Below are positions 11,399-24,860 of a stretch of DNA of 64,000 nt, in pieces. The position numbers and the translations under genes were made by a program. Within the stretch, counting starts at the first letter, position 1, and every line of letters starts with the position of its first letter. The stretch lies in assembly GCF_003073045.1 (NCBI RefSeq), contig NC_037593.1:11580735-11644734 (forward strand), given 5' to 3'. The notes below the pieces were generated by a model, which saw only the letters and a list, made by a program, of their open reading frames with translations, was not told where the DNA came from and searched no databases. This stretch comes from Pomacea canaliculata. Its lineage: Eukaryota > Mollusca > Gastropoda > Architaenioglossa > Ampullariidae.

Positions 11399-12203
11399 TG
11401 TAACGTTTTACGAAAGAGTGTGTTGAATGTGTTTGCGAGCGCGTGTAACATCTGCATGTAAACCACGCTCGCCGCACTCTTTCACCTTTTTCAGCAAAAA
11501 GGTCCGGCCAACGATTAACACATTTAATGTTTAAGAAATTAATTAGCGATGATATGTGGATGAACCAAAATAAAAGAACACTACTCCCTCAGCGCATACC
11601 CCCCTCCTACGGTTATCAGACGGGCTGGCGAGATGACCGACTGGACCAGCAGGTTATATCCAACGAATATTTTCACGAAGTTCGTGAGTCTAAAAGACAC
11701 ATTAAAACCACACCACTTGTATCGGCGAAGCTGATATATTCCAGTGGAATTAATAGCTACACCACAACTCGAAATACAAATGATAATCTCCCACTGAAGA
11801 ACGTTGGATATAACGTTGAAGGCAGTTAACACACAATGTTTACTCTCTCACTGCTTGGTCTCGACTGTCCCGAGAAACATTAGATCTCCTAAGTTAACTC
11901 CTTCTCTTCAGAGCTCTTGACCAATCAGGTCCTTCGCGACCAGGTAACTAGGACGACCTGTTCACAGTCTTTCTTGGAGACTGTGCCGATCAATCATGTG
12001 TCAAATGTTCAGGCATGGCTTCTCCCTCCATTGACTACCGTCGTCCTAGTTACGCTGTGTCGAGCTTACTTACGTCACTTCATCCATGACGTAAAAAGAA
12101 TTAGAGCTGTCGCGGCCTCCGCGCGACTTCCCTCCCCTGACATCAAGGAGAATTAAAAATAATATGAATCTAATTAGATTCGCCTGAATCGCGAATCGTT
12201 ACA
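11399..12203 (-). mobile_element. Solo LTR-like element (LTR retrotransposon kin), copy 2, reverse orientation
   Basis: 805 bp, bounded TGTAACG/CGTTACA, the reverse complement of the unit at 1999-2813 along its length. Flanks ATATT and ATAGT are near-matching 5-bp sites. The paralogous interval near 135-160 lacks the element, so this copy also entered after the segmental duplication. No internal coding region. Confidence 0.65.
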
Positions 12204-12214
12204 ATAGTCACCTA

Positions 12215-13440
12215 CATTGTGTTTATGACGAAGCCAAACTATTTCGCTGACTAAAGACAAAGAGCAGAATGTAATACAATTAGTACTTACTATAACAACA
12301 TGATTATGAAGCAAAAAATAGCACACAGGAAAAGCTTCTGACAGGACGCTCAGAAACAGAAACAGAAAGAGCGTGGAGTATTCCTCTCTCTCTCTCTCTC
12401 CTTTTAATCTGTCATATCTATCTTTCTTTTTTTTTCAAAATATGTGCGAATGAAAGTGGGATTTTTTTCGCTCCATCGATTGTTATCTATTAAAATAAGA
12501 CTCAAAAAAAATGAAAGAGATACAGGTAAAAAAAATGTAACGGAAGCTACGAATCCACAATGGAAGCTAAACATTTTGATGAAATATTTCTGCAGTAATA
12601 AAAATTTTTAAATGACAACAAATTCTGTCGGATACAAGTGTATGCGACAGAGAATTCACTGATTGGAAAGTAAATCAACCGTTGGAAATTAACACACAAA
12701 TAAAAAACTTTACATAATATAATCAAACATAAAGTACCAAAAAAAATCATATTTTAGTAAAATATACATTCGAATTTTGATATTACTTACTGTTTTCTTC
12801 TTATTTTAAATTATTTGAGTACCAACCCATGTGGAGTGTAGTAACCGGTAACCGACGGGCGCTTGAACACATAATCTTTGCCTACTTTCAAACATAACCA
12901 AGTACAATCTAATCGACTGACTTTTTTCAGCAGTTAAAGGGAAGTAATCTATAGTGGAACAAATCCTAAAGGTTCCAGTACTTGCGTCCCTTATTTATTC
13001 ATTCATATGCGCACAGAGCCATGTGTTCTAAGAAGCTTCGCCTAGATAAGACATATTTGTCCTACTCGGCCCAGGCGGCACCGGGTAGAGCTTGTTGATT
13101 TGTGGGCTTCTCGTCTTTTAAACGTTTCTATTCATGATTTAGAAAACTAGTTGTTTCCTTCCGTTAGTCGATCTGTCTTCTCTTTCTCATTCATTACCTC
13201 AAACCACGAGTCTCACGCTGTTGATCAATTTTTATCCCAGCAGACACGCAAGATTTGCCCAAGCTTGGCCGAATCTTGCCTGCATGGTGGGTACAGCTTT
13301 CTGTTCTTTGAGTGGTTCCTTTTGTTTTCCTTTTACTTTTTAATTTACCACACAAGAAAAAACCTTGCTACACTGCAGCTAATCAAAGCAAAAGTAGAAA
13401 AGACTATTATCCCATAAGAAACTTGTTTGGAGCCAGAAAT
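12215..13440 (-). pseudogene. Collapsed Ig-lectin gene remnant (introns)
   Basis: 12215-12770 matches the intron upstream of a first-half CTLD exon. 12775-13190 matches 28990-29435, the intron between the Ig1 and Ig2 exons of the intact gene. 13310-13440 matches the intron between the Ig1 halves. Only a scrap of Ig coding sequence survives (13190-13240). Confidence 0.55.
13190..13240 (-). pseudogene. Scrap of second-half Ig1 exon
   Basis: About 45 bp match the donor end of the exon at 29441-29576 (codons for MRLVVGG and the GTAATGA donor). The match then stops and the sequence changes to unrelated bases, marking a deletion joint. Confidence 0.55.
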
Positions 13441-14205
13441 TACTAAAAAAAAATTACTAAAGTAAAGAATAAATGAATATTTCACATGGCATTTTTTATT
13501 CTGCAAACTCTTCTTTGTGTATGGAAGACGGCAAGGAAAGGAGAAAGAGGTATACATATTATTTTTTCGACAATCGACTATAACCAAAGTGAATGAAAAC
13601 TGATGTTTCATTGTACTTTACTTTCTCTTAGAAATTAAAATTAATAAAAAAATTAAGCGGTGCTCTGGGTCATGTTTACCAGACTTATTTTTCAACTGAA
13701 AGACTGTCACCTTGGGCTTGTGCCATATTTACTTGATCTATATTGGGTATATTGTGACATACCCGTATAAGAAATTGTATGGCAGGAAACACACAAACAC
13801 TCTTTCCAGCATACTAAGCAGAACATGTCAGATTTACATGTGCTGTGCTGATTATTAGAACGGTGTTCGAAGCCAAGGATCTTGATTTAAGTTCTTACAC
13901 ACTGAATTTCAATAAATTAAAGCATCTTTTTGTGAAAACATAATATCGTTTATTTCATCTGTATCTGCCAAAATAGCGAATGAAGATTTTCTGTGGACTT
14001 TTCAGATTTCCGCAAATTAACTGAGATTTGAGGTGAAAATAAAGTCTCTGCCAAGTAGATAAAATTTTGAAAGTACATGTATGTGTGTGCGTGTGTGTGT
14101 ACTTGTGTTGTTTCATATGTCACCACTTAAGACTATTTCAATGAGTCACTCAGTTAAATTTTCTAATGCTTATAGCCACAACAGTATAACTGTATTTTAT
14201 ATTGT
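13441..14205 (-). other. 5' flank of a lost Ig-lectin gene
   Basis: Matches 1345-1998 and 30960-31880, the upstream region of the Ig-CTLD genes. It contains the single CATAT that is the unoccupied version of the insertion site used by the element at 1999-2813. Confidence 0.55.
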
Positions 14206-14209
14206 GATA

Positions 14210-14990
14210 CATTAATTAACATTAATAATTGCGTGCATGCCCCATGTTAGGATAGAGAACCAATCTGCGTGCCAGGATTTATACTGGACCAGCCACCGGG
14301 ATGTTGCAATCAACTGTTGCCGCGCAAGAATACACCCGGACACAGGACGCGGATGTAGACTGTGGTAAGCCCAGCACCGGCGAAAGGCTGTGATGCGCCC
14401 TGGGGGGGGAGGTGGGGAGAAAAATACTGTGCCCACCTCCACCCCTCACCCCAACCACCCACACAAACACATATCCCAAAAGAGAACCTTTCATCAGCAG
14501 CAACATTGAATCAGGAGGAGATTTCAAACTCTCGTCTGAAAGGTTTTATTGAGTGGCGACACTTCGACTACACACTGATGCAGACAAGAAATCTGCCGCA
14601 CCTCTCCCTTCCCCAGGTTCGTGTCCCAAGAGTTCCGCCTGACAGGTGGGTTGTACGAGGAAGACAGAGACAGTACAGAGTAAATGCTGGTGTCCAGGTG
14701 CCTGCCAAACACATTCCAATGTCCGGTCTGACAGAGTTTGTTAAGAACTAGAGAAGTATATAACCTACAGGTCTCAATACACATTATCTCCTTATAACCA
14801 ATATTAAATATTCTATCAATAAAGTATTACAAGCTATCGGTTCAAACTGTATACAAACAGACTCAATCTTAGATAATAAAAATAAATAAAAACAAACAAA
14901 CATTCCAATTCGACAAATAAATTAAGCGTAATACACCTGTGCAAAAGTTGTGTGTGTGTGTGTTTTAGAAAGAGAAAGAAGTTAAAAAAA
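14210..14990. repeat. Second copy of the unrecognised 0.5-kb unit, with extra 3' part
   Basis: Copy of 2870-3375 plus about 325 bp. A plus-strand frame at 14362-14751 (129 codons) and minus-strand frames run through it. I recognise none of them. An AATAAA string occurs at about 14818 and a GT run at 14950-14965. Confidence 0.4.
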
Positions 14991-15545
14991 ACCGCAAAAT
15001 GAAAGTATTAGAATAAAACAAGGTAAGATGTTGAAATATGTATGCAAATATAAAAATTACAATTATTTAGTTGTGTGGGGTAAGTTACCTTTCCAACATT
15101 AACAACACGAACAACAATAATAATAATGTCAAAAATCTAAATTGTATCCAAATAATCACCAACACACCGAAATTAATTCACATTAACAAAAATTAAGGGG
15201 GATGTTTATAATCGGTAATTAATCACAATATTGTTAATAAATTGAAATGCTAAAAAAACTGCCTCAAAAGACAACTTTCAAATGCAGGCTAATAACCATC
15301 GTAGATAGAAAAATTCCAGGATGAGCAATGAGTAGGTTCAGAGGTCAAGTACCACGTGATGTTTGTCGTGATCTGGCACGAGCCGCCAGCTACAGGTGCT
15401 GGTAACGATATGGTGAAAGGGAGAGTCAATATTATTGTTTACTCAAAGCCGTTGTAAATAATACAGGATGTAGGCAGGCAGCTGTCGCTAACTCTTGTCT
15501 TGTTTGGCAGTGATAGTAACCCTAAATAATTATCAGGGTGGATTC

Positions 15546-17212
15546 GATAGGAATACCTTTGAAAATAAATAAATATGTCAACAATCATGTAATCTAAAGA
15601 AAACATGAATTTTCACACAGTTTGTGTCAAACGTTAAGCTGAACATGTGTTCTTTAATTTCAAGAGCAGTTAGGTGTCAATCTGTCATGTTTGATGCTGG
15701 TGTGCATGACATAAACAGTTAGACGGCTGCGTAGTGACCTTCCTGCACTCAGAGAATAAAAACAACCTTACCAGAGAGGTTAATTTTTTTTACTTTGATG
15801 GGAGCTGGTTGAACATTTGACTTCATCTGTCATAATTACTCGAGATACTGTTACACCATATCCCGATGCCCCTCTTGTTTACTTAGGATTTATAGTGAAC
15901 AAAGGAAACTTAGTCTGCAATTAGTTCAGTTGACATTTGATTGTTCTGACAGCAATTAGCTTCTGTGGACTGCAATGTTGTGAGATCACAGAAGTAAACA
16001 GTTATATACAGTGCTAAAACATTTTCTAAGAGAGGTGGACCGGAACTGTATGTGGGGACCAGGATGATGAACTTTTCGTAAATAATTACTACTGCATTAA
16101 TTTTGATTATATGTAATTAATCGGGACAAACTTATCGCAATGCCTTATCTCCCGTATTCTCATTTTCTCCGCCTCTTTAACAGCCTGCTTTAACTGAAAC
16201 TTACTGAGGACATTTTGTTTACCATTATTTTTATAATTTATAATTTGAGAGTCATGCACGTGATGAGTAAACAAACATTACAAACACTGAGTATACTTAA
16301 GAAGTTTCGATCGTTCTTTCCTGGTGTATACGCAGACCAGAATAAAATATCTTAAAATAAATAAAATATCTTATAAAAGGAGGGAGGAAGCTGAATGGCT
16401 GTGAGCCTGTTACCGCTCCTCGAAGAAGCCATTTCGTATAGATGTAGCTATTATTTGCCAGCGAAAGATTCAAATTGAAAGTTCGTTAACTAAATCAAAT
16501 AGCAATGCCAAATAGGATCAATTCTCTTCTCTTGGAGTTGAGATGTGATCATGGAGGTTCCGGAAGCTGGCGCTGTTCCCGGTCACCAGGGGTTGGGTAG
16601 GTCGAGGGTGAGAGTTGATTCCGCCCTTTGTTTTTGTGTCTAGTTGCTGGAATGTTTACCAGGGATGTTTGTTCCATGTTTTAGTTTACACTAGGTATTT
16701 ACAGACCGTGGGAAGTGCATGTGATGGATCCTACCGCATAAAGTAATTGAGTTTCTGACTAAATGCATCGTTATTAATTAATGTTATTAGATGCATAAGG
16801 TGTGACTTATACTTTTCATTGGTTCAATAAGAACTCAATATACTATTCCATACACTCCGTATATCACAATCTTTCAAACTAAAAATAACTGCTGTTATTG
16901 TTGATGCACGCGCTGTTACAGGATTATTTACCTGTTGACACCTGTGTGCAAGGTCGACGAGTGACCACGTTGTGAAGAGTGATTGTTTAGAGACCTGTAA
17001 ACATCCTTTTTTTAAATGTCAGGAGCAGAAATTTGTTTTGCTGTGCACAGCAATGAAAACAAACACGAGGTTTCTGACGACTATTCACTTCTTCATTGTC
17101 AGGTGTGACCGTCAGGTGTCCTGGTTCTACAGGTGTGGTATGAAGTGATAATGTTGCAAAAATAGTAGAAATGCTTGAACAATATAACCTACAAGAAAGC
17201 TGTTTCTTTTGA
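15546..17212. other. 1.67 kb present only in the second duplicate; no gene seen
   Basis: The first duplicate joins directly across this interval at about 3914. No target-site duplication or terminal repeats found at its edges, so deletion from copy 1 is as likely as insertion into copy 2. Only short frames, none recognisable. Confidence 0.4.
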
Positions 17213-17871
17213 AAAGATTCAAAAACAAAGTAGCTGTAGGCAGCCACTAACTGTTGCATTGTTCATCAAAACAAGTCACAACTGACCATACTAGAACTTG
17301 AAAACTTTTTAGGAGGAAGGTTGGGTGGAGAGAAACTCTTAACTTAAATGTTGAAGTACGTATTGCTTTTTAATATTTACCATGTAGGGCAGGATGCTAT
17401 TTAACAGCACAGAGTTATCAAACACTATGAAGTACATAGGTTAACAGATAAAGAACAACAACTGGGTGTAATTTGACAGTCTTCTCAAGAGGAAAAAAAT
17501 CTCGACCAAAGCACAGGTGAGGATACAAGTGACGACGGTTCCAACGAAAACATCAATGTACCGACTGCAAAATTATGAAACAGGGAAAAGCAGTGAGAAA
17601 ATAATAGTGAAACTAGCCATGACATTACTTGGCAACAAAGCTGTCTGCCAAACGCTGGGGGGCCGCTGATGAAAGGTTTTTCTCAAGCCGGAACTACTCA
17701 GGGCATGTAACAGGTTATGCTAGTTATTGCTCTCTGTCTGAGCATTGGTTGTGATGGAGCGTGGGATAATGGCGGTAAAGCTTCAGTAATAACCTAATGC
17801 AGCAAACAATACAAATCATGCAAATCCTTAAAGATGCGTTGTTGTTGTTGACAAAAGCTGTCGGTCGTTCA

Positions 17872-18125
17872 CTACATGGTGATGTCTGCCTGACAAACAA
17901 ATGCCAGCTTTAACGGACAGTAACAGTCATTAAGAACGAAATTGTTTGGGTAGGCGATCTCAACACAGTCTTTGACTCTCCCAGAGTCGTCCGGCTGGCC
18001 ACGTGACCAGAGTGGAGAACCTCTCATCAAGGGGGTGCCGTCGCTCCACGAGTAATTACCCTCGCTTACATTGTCGTCTGCTCCAATCCACAGACCTTGG
18101 CCTAATTTAGGATTTATCCATTGAC
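17872..18125 (-). pseudogene. Orphan second-half C-type lectin exon with open frame
   Basis: Acceptor CAG then 254 bp to a stop, encoding QWINPKLGQGLWIGADD, a YSWSDGTPL strand, a QPDD sugar triplet, KDCVEI, VLNDCYC and a terminal FVCQADITM. All second-half CTLD cysteines are present. The upstream intron matches that of the intact gene at 33.6-33.95 kb until about 18480, then breaks roughly 15 bp before where the first-half exon should begin. So the rest of the gene was lost by a rearrangement at the exon edge. Paralog of 4581-4831, with better-kept residues. Confidence 0.72.
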
Positions 18126-18129
18126 CTGC

Positions 18130-20195
18130 ACAAACATGAAGATTTTCTTCTAACCCGAAACATTCGTTTAATCTCATTTTACCAATTAATTTAAAAAACA
18201 AAATCAAAAGTGAATGCTGAGTAAAGTAGCCCTCAATAATTCATAGTAGATGGACGGACAGATTGCCGCGTGTTTAGTGATGACAAAACGATTGTTTTGC
18301 AGTGGCAGAGGTAGTGATGTTTGGACATGAAACACGACTGTCTTTCACAAAGTTATTTAAATGCAGTTAAATGACATACAAGAAAAGTAAATAAGAAAAT
18401 GATTGACAGAGTGGAGATGTATTTCAGCACTCATTTGTGCAAAAACTTAGTGCTTTAACTCAGAGACACCTGAAAAGAAATCCTTATTTTTAAAAAAAAC
18501 AGACTATTAAACCTAAATTCAAAATCCAGACAAGGAAAAGCGGGTGTGCTCCACATGCGCCGGACCCGGACATCACCAGTTTAAGCTGAAGAACAGGTGA
18601 AGTAACACGTCTCGCACTCTAAATCTGATAATAAACGAAGTTATTAAGACACAGCAACAACAACAGCAACAGCAACAAAAACAGAAATACTTTCACTCGC
18701 CCTCACGCGCACCTACAGACTAGAATAGTGTGGAACCCAAAACAATAGACGTCCACTCACCCAAATGGCTTGTGACAGGTAGGATCAATGTATAACAGTT
18801 GATGCAGAGTTTCCCTGAAATTTATTGTCTTTACAGTCTCCTTTCCATGCTTTGATACTTTTGTGCTTCATCCATTAATCGGGGCACTTTGACTTGATGA
18901 TGATTTCAAGTAAACATATCAGAGCAAAGTTCTGACTGAGGGACATTTTTGTGGTAATAACTGTGTAGGTGTTCTGCTTATCACAGAGCAAAATCTTTTT
19001 TCATATTCCAAACAAAAAGCTTCACTTAGACATTTTTGTCACATTAACTGAAAATTACTTACACGCATAATTTAAGATTGTAATAATCATTAAAAATTAA
19101 GGAGTCAGCCCTGTATCCTAATCACTTGTCTTTCTTAACAATAATGATTATATCTTTTCCCCCTAATTTGCATATATCATAAACAGGTAAAATAATTTTT
19201 CACATTGTGTTATTAAACACTGAAGTTATCCATGAAAAACTGCAACACACATAACAACAATAGAATCAACATGCTGTGACACAAAATTATGTCCACATTA
19301 GCTGCTATGGTTACGGTCTGAGAACACGTGGGTCTGGTCATCACCAGAACATCTCATTTGTTAAAGCTTTGTGTTTTATGAGGCAAAAATGTTTTTCCGG
19401 AACATCACACCATGGAAAGCCACAGCTCCTATCCCCCCTAACAGCTCCCTTTGGTATACCTGAGCATGAGATCGCACTGTTAGACAGTGCTTAATTCTAC
19501 TTATCTAAAAATTAAAACACAACTAAAATAGCCATTTGCATTTTTAAGTTTTCTTTTTATCTTATCTTCAAGCTTTTCTACAAAGAAAGACTACTCTTGA
19601 TTTTTTCTTTCGTCTGTAATAACTCTTTAACCAATAAAGATAATTTGTATCCTGGTTGTTTATACATATTTCTTTAAAATTTACTCAGATGTATTGTTAG
19701 GTTAGCTAAGTACCGATGTTCGATGGTTAAGTTGTACTTTTTTGCAATTTTGTTACGAAGGAAGTAAAATAATGATAACCATGAAAAATCGCTATGATGT
19801 GCATACAGCGGAAGCTGTTACAAATAACAGTAAATATTTCTTTTAAGCAGCATACACATAATGCAAATAATCAAATATGTAAACAATTTTGACTAAACAG
19901 CACAGTTATAATGCCAAATAACATAAAACTAATTTGTATACATTACTGAAGTTTCTTTTTTGTTCTTATTCGCCCCTAGTGGAGCATAGGGCCGCAAATT
20001 ACTAAAGTTATGATGTCAATATTTTTTGAAATATATTGCGTGGAGGATATCCGTATTCGAGTTACAGACGACACAATAGAATATTGATGACAGCACGTGT
20101 TCATGTCAGACCACGTCTCCCTTGACGTGGATGCCTGTTGTTACTGGCCCACCTTCTCTCGCAAAATATTTATTTTTAATGCCAGGTGGGAGTGT
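18130..20195. other. Intron remnant, duplicated upstream sequence and a copy-specific stretch
   Basis: 18490-18690 and about 19410-20045 have no counterpart in the first duplicate. The latter replaces about 80 bp of different sequence at 6030-6110. No coding region recognised. Confidence 0.4.
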
Positions 20196-20204
20196 GGACG
20201 AGAG

Positions 20205-20211
20205 TATATAT
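20205..20211 (+). promoter_or_regulatory. TATA box of solo-lectin gene 2
   Basis: TATATAT within GAGTATATATTGCTGATGCC, identical to the promoter core of the gene at 6.3 kb. About 150 bp upstream is also conserved among the three paralogs, including CACGT-type half sites. Confidence 0.7.
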
Positions 20212-20296
20212 TGCTGATGCCGCCCTGTGTTCAGACAGTCTGAGGTCTCTCCTCTACGAACCACGTGATCACAGCGAGAAGTACAGACGTGTCGAT

Positions 20297-23200
20297 ATGG
20301 TAAGCGTTTATGTAGATAACACACTACTTATTGAAAGTTTGTATAAGTCTGAGGCGCTGCAGTTTTTTAAGAATATTAAAAAAACTTAACCATTACAATC
20401 AAGTGATGGTATGCTGCAGATTTAACGTTTTATGTTTATTATTTACAAGTTCTTTTTTTTAACGACTCATGTTTTATATTCAACAGGTTCATACTGAACC
20501 TTCAATTTTATCCTCCGTCAGTGAACAGAAAATATGATTAGTTTTGTCTGTTGGGTATTGTTTATTAGTCTACTCAATCAAATGCCATCGTGAGTGTATT
20601 GACTATTTGTTCTCAGGCCGCCTCACACTCACCTCGTCTCACAATCGTGATGCTACTGGCTCTCACCTTTGTGGTGACTGTCACCTTGGGCAAGTTCTTT
20701 TTCTTGTCACTTGTTTTGTTGGTTAAAAAACTTCATCTGTGATCAGTCTATTAGAAATAAACATCACTGGTGTTGTTGTCTTGACAACAGCTAGTCTTAA
20801 CAGAATAAGTAAAATAATAATATATGTTATAAATACATATTATGTAAAATATATGTCATGAGCAGGTAACGGATCAAAGAGAATTTGAAATTCAGGCTTG
20901 ATGATCACAGCAATAAGAAATTTATTTATAACAAAACATGTATAAATATAAGATAAATATTTTGTAACCTTATCTCTAATTTCACAGCACTGTATCACTT
21001 AGCATATTTTAAAACAATCTATATTAAAGTTTGTAATGTTTACGATCACTCATTTTTAGTGTATCCGCATAAGAATATTACTCAAATATTGAAAACACAA
21101 ACAAAAAGGAAGTGCAGGGAGATTAACAAAATGTAAATATACATAACATAGATGAAAATAGAAAAAATAAGAATTAATCTAACATCTATGTAATTGCTGC
21201 GAATGTAACCGTTAATAAAAAATCTGCAACAGAAAGCACGGTAATTACAAACAGGTAAACAATCACAAAGGCAGGTTTTAGAGTTGCGTTGTTTCCAGAG
21301 CCCAAACACCTGGACAGAAAATTACCAGTCTTTAAAATCAAGATTTCGCTTACAAAAGTATTCCCCTCAATCAATAATCTACTTTCAGCTACTTATTTCA
21401 TACATAAAAAAACTAGAAATCCCTCTATCAAAGTAAAAGTTCCACCATTAATTCACAACATTCACAATTAATGATTATCAGAATTTTCATTTACTCTGGA
21501 AACATCTTTGTTGCTCGTCCGAGTAAAGCTGCTAAGGCTCCCTCCGGTAAACCTACATTAACAGTAACTATAGTAGAAATAAGACATGTTTAAAGAGGTT
21601 TATGTCTCTTCATTATGTACAATTACTGACGGTTACTGCACTTTCCTGCTTTCCTGTCATCAGAAACTCTCTCGCTCGCCTCATTGCCCATCGCATGGTG
21701 ATACTCTTTAACTTAAGATTTATTTGTTTAGTCAACAACAGTTTTGTTTATTTCTGGCTACTTTTCCCGATGACTAGGATACATTAGGGTTCTTTTTGTA
21801 CGTGTTAGAATAGAGCACGAGGCTTGTAAAGTCACGTGACTAAATAGTTTGATTTGGTCTCGTTTATCGAAGTGTAGACAATAACCCTGATAATACAAAC
21901 TTTGTTGTTAGATAACATTGTAAGGGAAAGTGATTCACTGTCATTTCTGCACGTGCAGAACAACACTTGAAATTCTAATTTGAAATTGTCGGCCGTTAAA
22001 TGTCCGACTGCAGCTATTAGTAGTACCATTGGCAGTCAAATTATCCGTTGTAGGAAAGTCTCCAGTGTCCGTTCTGATAGAGTGTGCACGGAGACATCCA
22101 GACAAAGATTGACAGTGACTACACCAGTACACACTACTTACACTTACAATGCCGAGGGTCGCTAATGTAAAGGTCAGTTCCTGACAACATGTTGCGATGT
22201 AAACTTGTTTGTGCAGGTGGCTGTCCTGTAGATAAAGGTTACGAGCTTTTTGACAATCATTGTCTGAAGCTGTACTCTGTCCAGCAAGACTACCAGACTG
22301 CCAGAGCGAGCTGTGAAGCTGATGGAGCTCATCTCTTTCACTTCAAGTCACGTGATGAGGATGTCCCGGCCTTGCAGCATCTGTTGACCAGGAGGGGTAA
22401 GTTGATACAAATGCTACTGTCATCTACAGCACGAATGAGGTGTAGTACGAAAAATTGGTAAATCCAAACTTAAAAAAGGACATACTGACGTTAAGAAGAA
22501 GAAGAAGAAGAAGATGATGATGATCATGATGATGACGACGAAACCTTGTACAACGCTTTTCCAAAAATTTGCTCAGAGCACTTTACCTACACCATATACA
22601 GATACAGACTAAATGATCAACAAATATGTATCAACATTCTCATTTAAAAGACTCCCGCACTTGTACAACATGCACTCACTCATACACAAAGTACAGCCAA
22701 TAGATGGCAGTGTGATAACCAGGACAAGTGTTACAAACCTCAGGGTAAGTCCAAGTGAAATGTTTGTAGGCTAAAAGGCCCACGACTGGCAGCCAGTGAG
22801 GATGTGAAATCTTAGAACTTTGTATGAGAAGTTACAAACACTGACTCTATACTCAAATTTTTTTGTAAAGTTCATTTGCAAAATGACATACTGGAAAAAA
22901 GAAAATTAAATTAAAAAAATCAGTTTGCATATTTCAAGTACTCCATTTCAAATACTAATTTACTAAATACAACTAAAACAAATTTATTTTAAAGTTACTA
23001 TTATATATTGTTGTGCTAATTTTTTAATAGAAAATTAAAAGGTATTTTATGTGAGGTAGGTAGTTTCAAATATTACAAAATTATCAATTTTTCATGAGTA
23101 ACGAACTAAAAACAAATTCAATTTATAACCTTTAGACAGATGAGATTTTGTTCAAATTTGAAACACTGATAGAAATCACGTATATCTTTTAATTTACATT

Positions 23201-24746
23201 ATGTTAATTACTTTTACTTCTAGTGGAGGGGGGTAGTGGTTAAAAATGAAGAGTAAGCATCTAATATTTCATCTGGACACTTCCTGGTCAACCCAAACTT
23301 TTAATTGATGGTGGTGAGAGAAATAACACATACAAGCGCAATTCCGAGTAAATAATAAATAAATACCCTCAAATTTGTGTGGGTAATACAGTCAGCCCAC
23401 CCACCTCCTTTTTGATTAAGGGGAGAGCTTTAAACATTGTTATACATACTCACAAAGTAGCTTTAGTATGTTAACAAATAATAGTCAGATGTGGTTATTA
23501 TGTCCGAGGGCCTCGCTGCACATTTCACGTCCCCTCGTTAATTCACTTGATTATTGTCTGGCTCTGAGTTTTAAGCAGATTAAAATATTTTTAATCATTA
23601 AAACGGTGCAATAGTTCCAGAAATGTTGTTATCTATAATATTAATAATTACCAATGGTTTATTTTAACAATTCAACCTTCCAGCTATAATATATCACTAA
23701 CGATAAAATGTTATCGATGTGTAACAATAAATCATCGACTCAGTTTTTGTTCTGTTTTTCTGATAGTTTCTTAACACTGTCATTAAACACTACAAATAAT
23801 CATTTTAAAAAATGATGTTGTATGCCGTTTAATAATATAAATACCGTAATATCCTATTTTTGTTTTCGAATGTGTGCATCAGCAAATGTAATGAGTCTAA
23901 AGAGGACAAACATGAACAAACTTTTCTCTTTATTGCCTGTCAGTTAAATTTAGTTACTATTTTAGGCTACCCTCTGGTATTTTCCAGCCTTTTCCTTTGA
24001 TTTCTGGTAGATATGTTCGTACATAAACATGATTGTAGTTTTTAAAAAAGCATGTTATTGTAGTTTTCTAGTTTCTTAGTAAAACATAACTAAGGGACAT
24101 TAATACTCTTTCTAGTCCAGATGTAAGCAAGTTATGATATATTTACTTTTATTGTTGGAATAAGATGGAAAACGGGAAGAAACTGCACACCACACACACA
24201 CACATACACAAACACACAAAATTGAGTGGTCTACTGCAAAATAGTTGGATAACTAAATGAATTCTATTTAAATGATTATGTGACCATCTAAAACTGTGTA
24301 CGATGTAGGGTTTCGATCACCTCACACAAAATTTCCTTTCTTTTCCACCTGAAGCTTTGTCGACAACGTATCTTATTTCTTCGTGGTAAAACTTTCACAT
24401 TGTCTCTTGTCTTTTATTTTATTCATAAGATTGTAATGTAGACCATTAGATGAAATATTCATTAAAAGAAGGAAATCATTCTTTGTGCTCAGGTGAGGTG
24501 CTCCAGGAAATAGGACAAGGTTTATTGGTTGGAGCTAATGACCTTGCAGTGGAGGGAAAGTTTGTGTGGAGTGACGGCACCTCTCTGCCGACAAATACCG
24601 GACTCTGGGCCGTCAGTCAACCGGACGACTATTTGAACAACGAGGACTGTGCTGAAGTCGGCAATTCAAACGGTATCGTGCTCAACGACGTTTCCTGCTC
24701 GTCGAAGCTGAAGTATGTCTGTCAGGTAGACATCAACAAGCCGTGA
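20297..24746 (+). CDS. Secreted single-domain C-type lectin 2 (4 coding exons)
   Basis: Coding exons 20297-20299, 20617-20689, 22217-22396 and 24493-24746 total 510 bp, 169 aa. Start ATG ends exon 1 (ATATG|GTAAGC). Exon 2 gives MAASHSPRLTIVMLLALTFV, a signal peptide, and stops at a GC donor (TTGG|GCAAGT). The CTLD halves read GCPVDKGYELFDNHCLKLYS and LLVGANDLAVEGKFVWSDG, then a QPDDY sugar triplet, NEDCAEV, IVLNDVSC and a terminal YVCQVDINKP. In the WIG position it has LLVGAND, so the core Trp is Leu. It is the duplicate of the gene at 6.4-10.5 kb, without that gene's two extra cysteines. Probably secreted; ligand unknown. Confidence 0.82.
22490..22545. repeat. GAA/GAT microsatellite
   Basis: (GAA)n then (GAT)n-like repeats starting about 97 bp after the first CTLD exon. 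Positional match of the one at 8640. Confidence 0.8.
24185..24222. repeat. CA-rich dinucleotide run
   Basis: ACACAC runs broken by T and A, inside the CTLD intron of solo-lectin gene 2. The homologous intron of the gene at 49-55 kb has a GT run at 49685-49700. Confidence 0.7.
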
Positions 24747-24854
24747 ATGACAAATAATGAGCTGTCAACATTGTACGTTAGTAACGGTCAGTCCGCTGGT
24801 CTCAGTCTCCTTCTACTTTTACCATGGCATACTGGTCATGTTAAAATTTGACGA

Positions 24855-24860
24855 AATAAA
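24855..24860 (+). terminator. Polyadenylation signal of solo-lectin gene 2
   Basis: AATAAA in GACGAAATAAAG, 109 bp after the stop. Confidence 0.75.
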
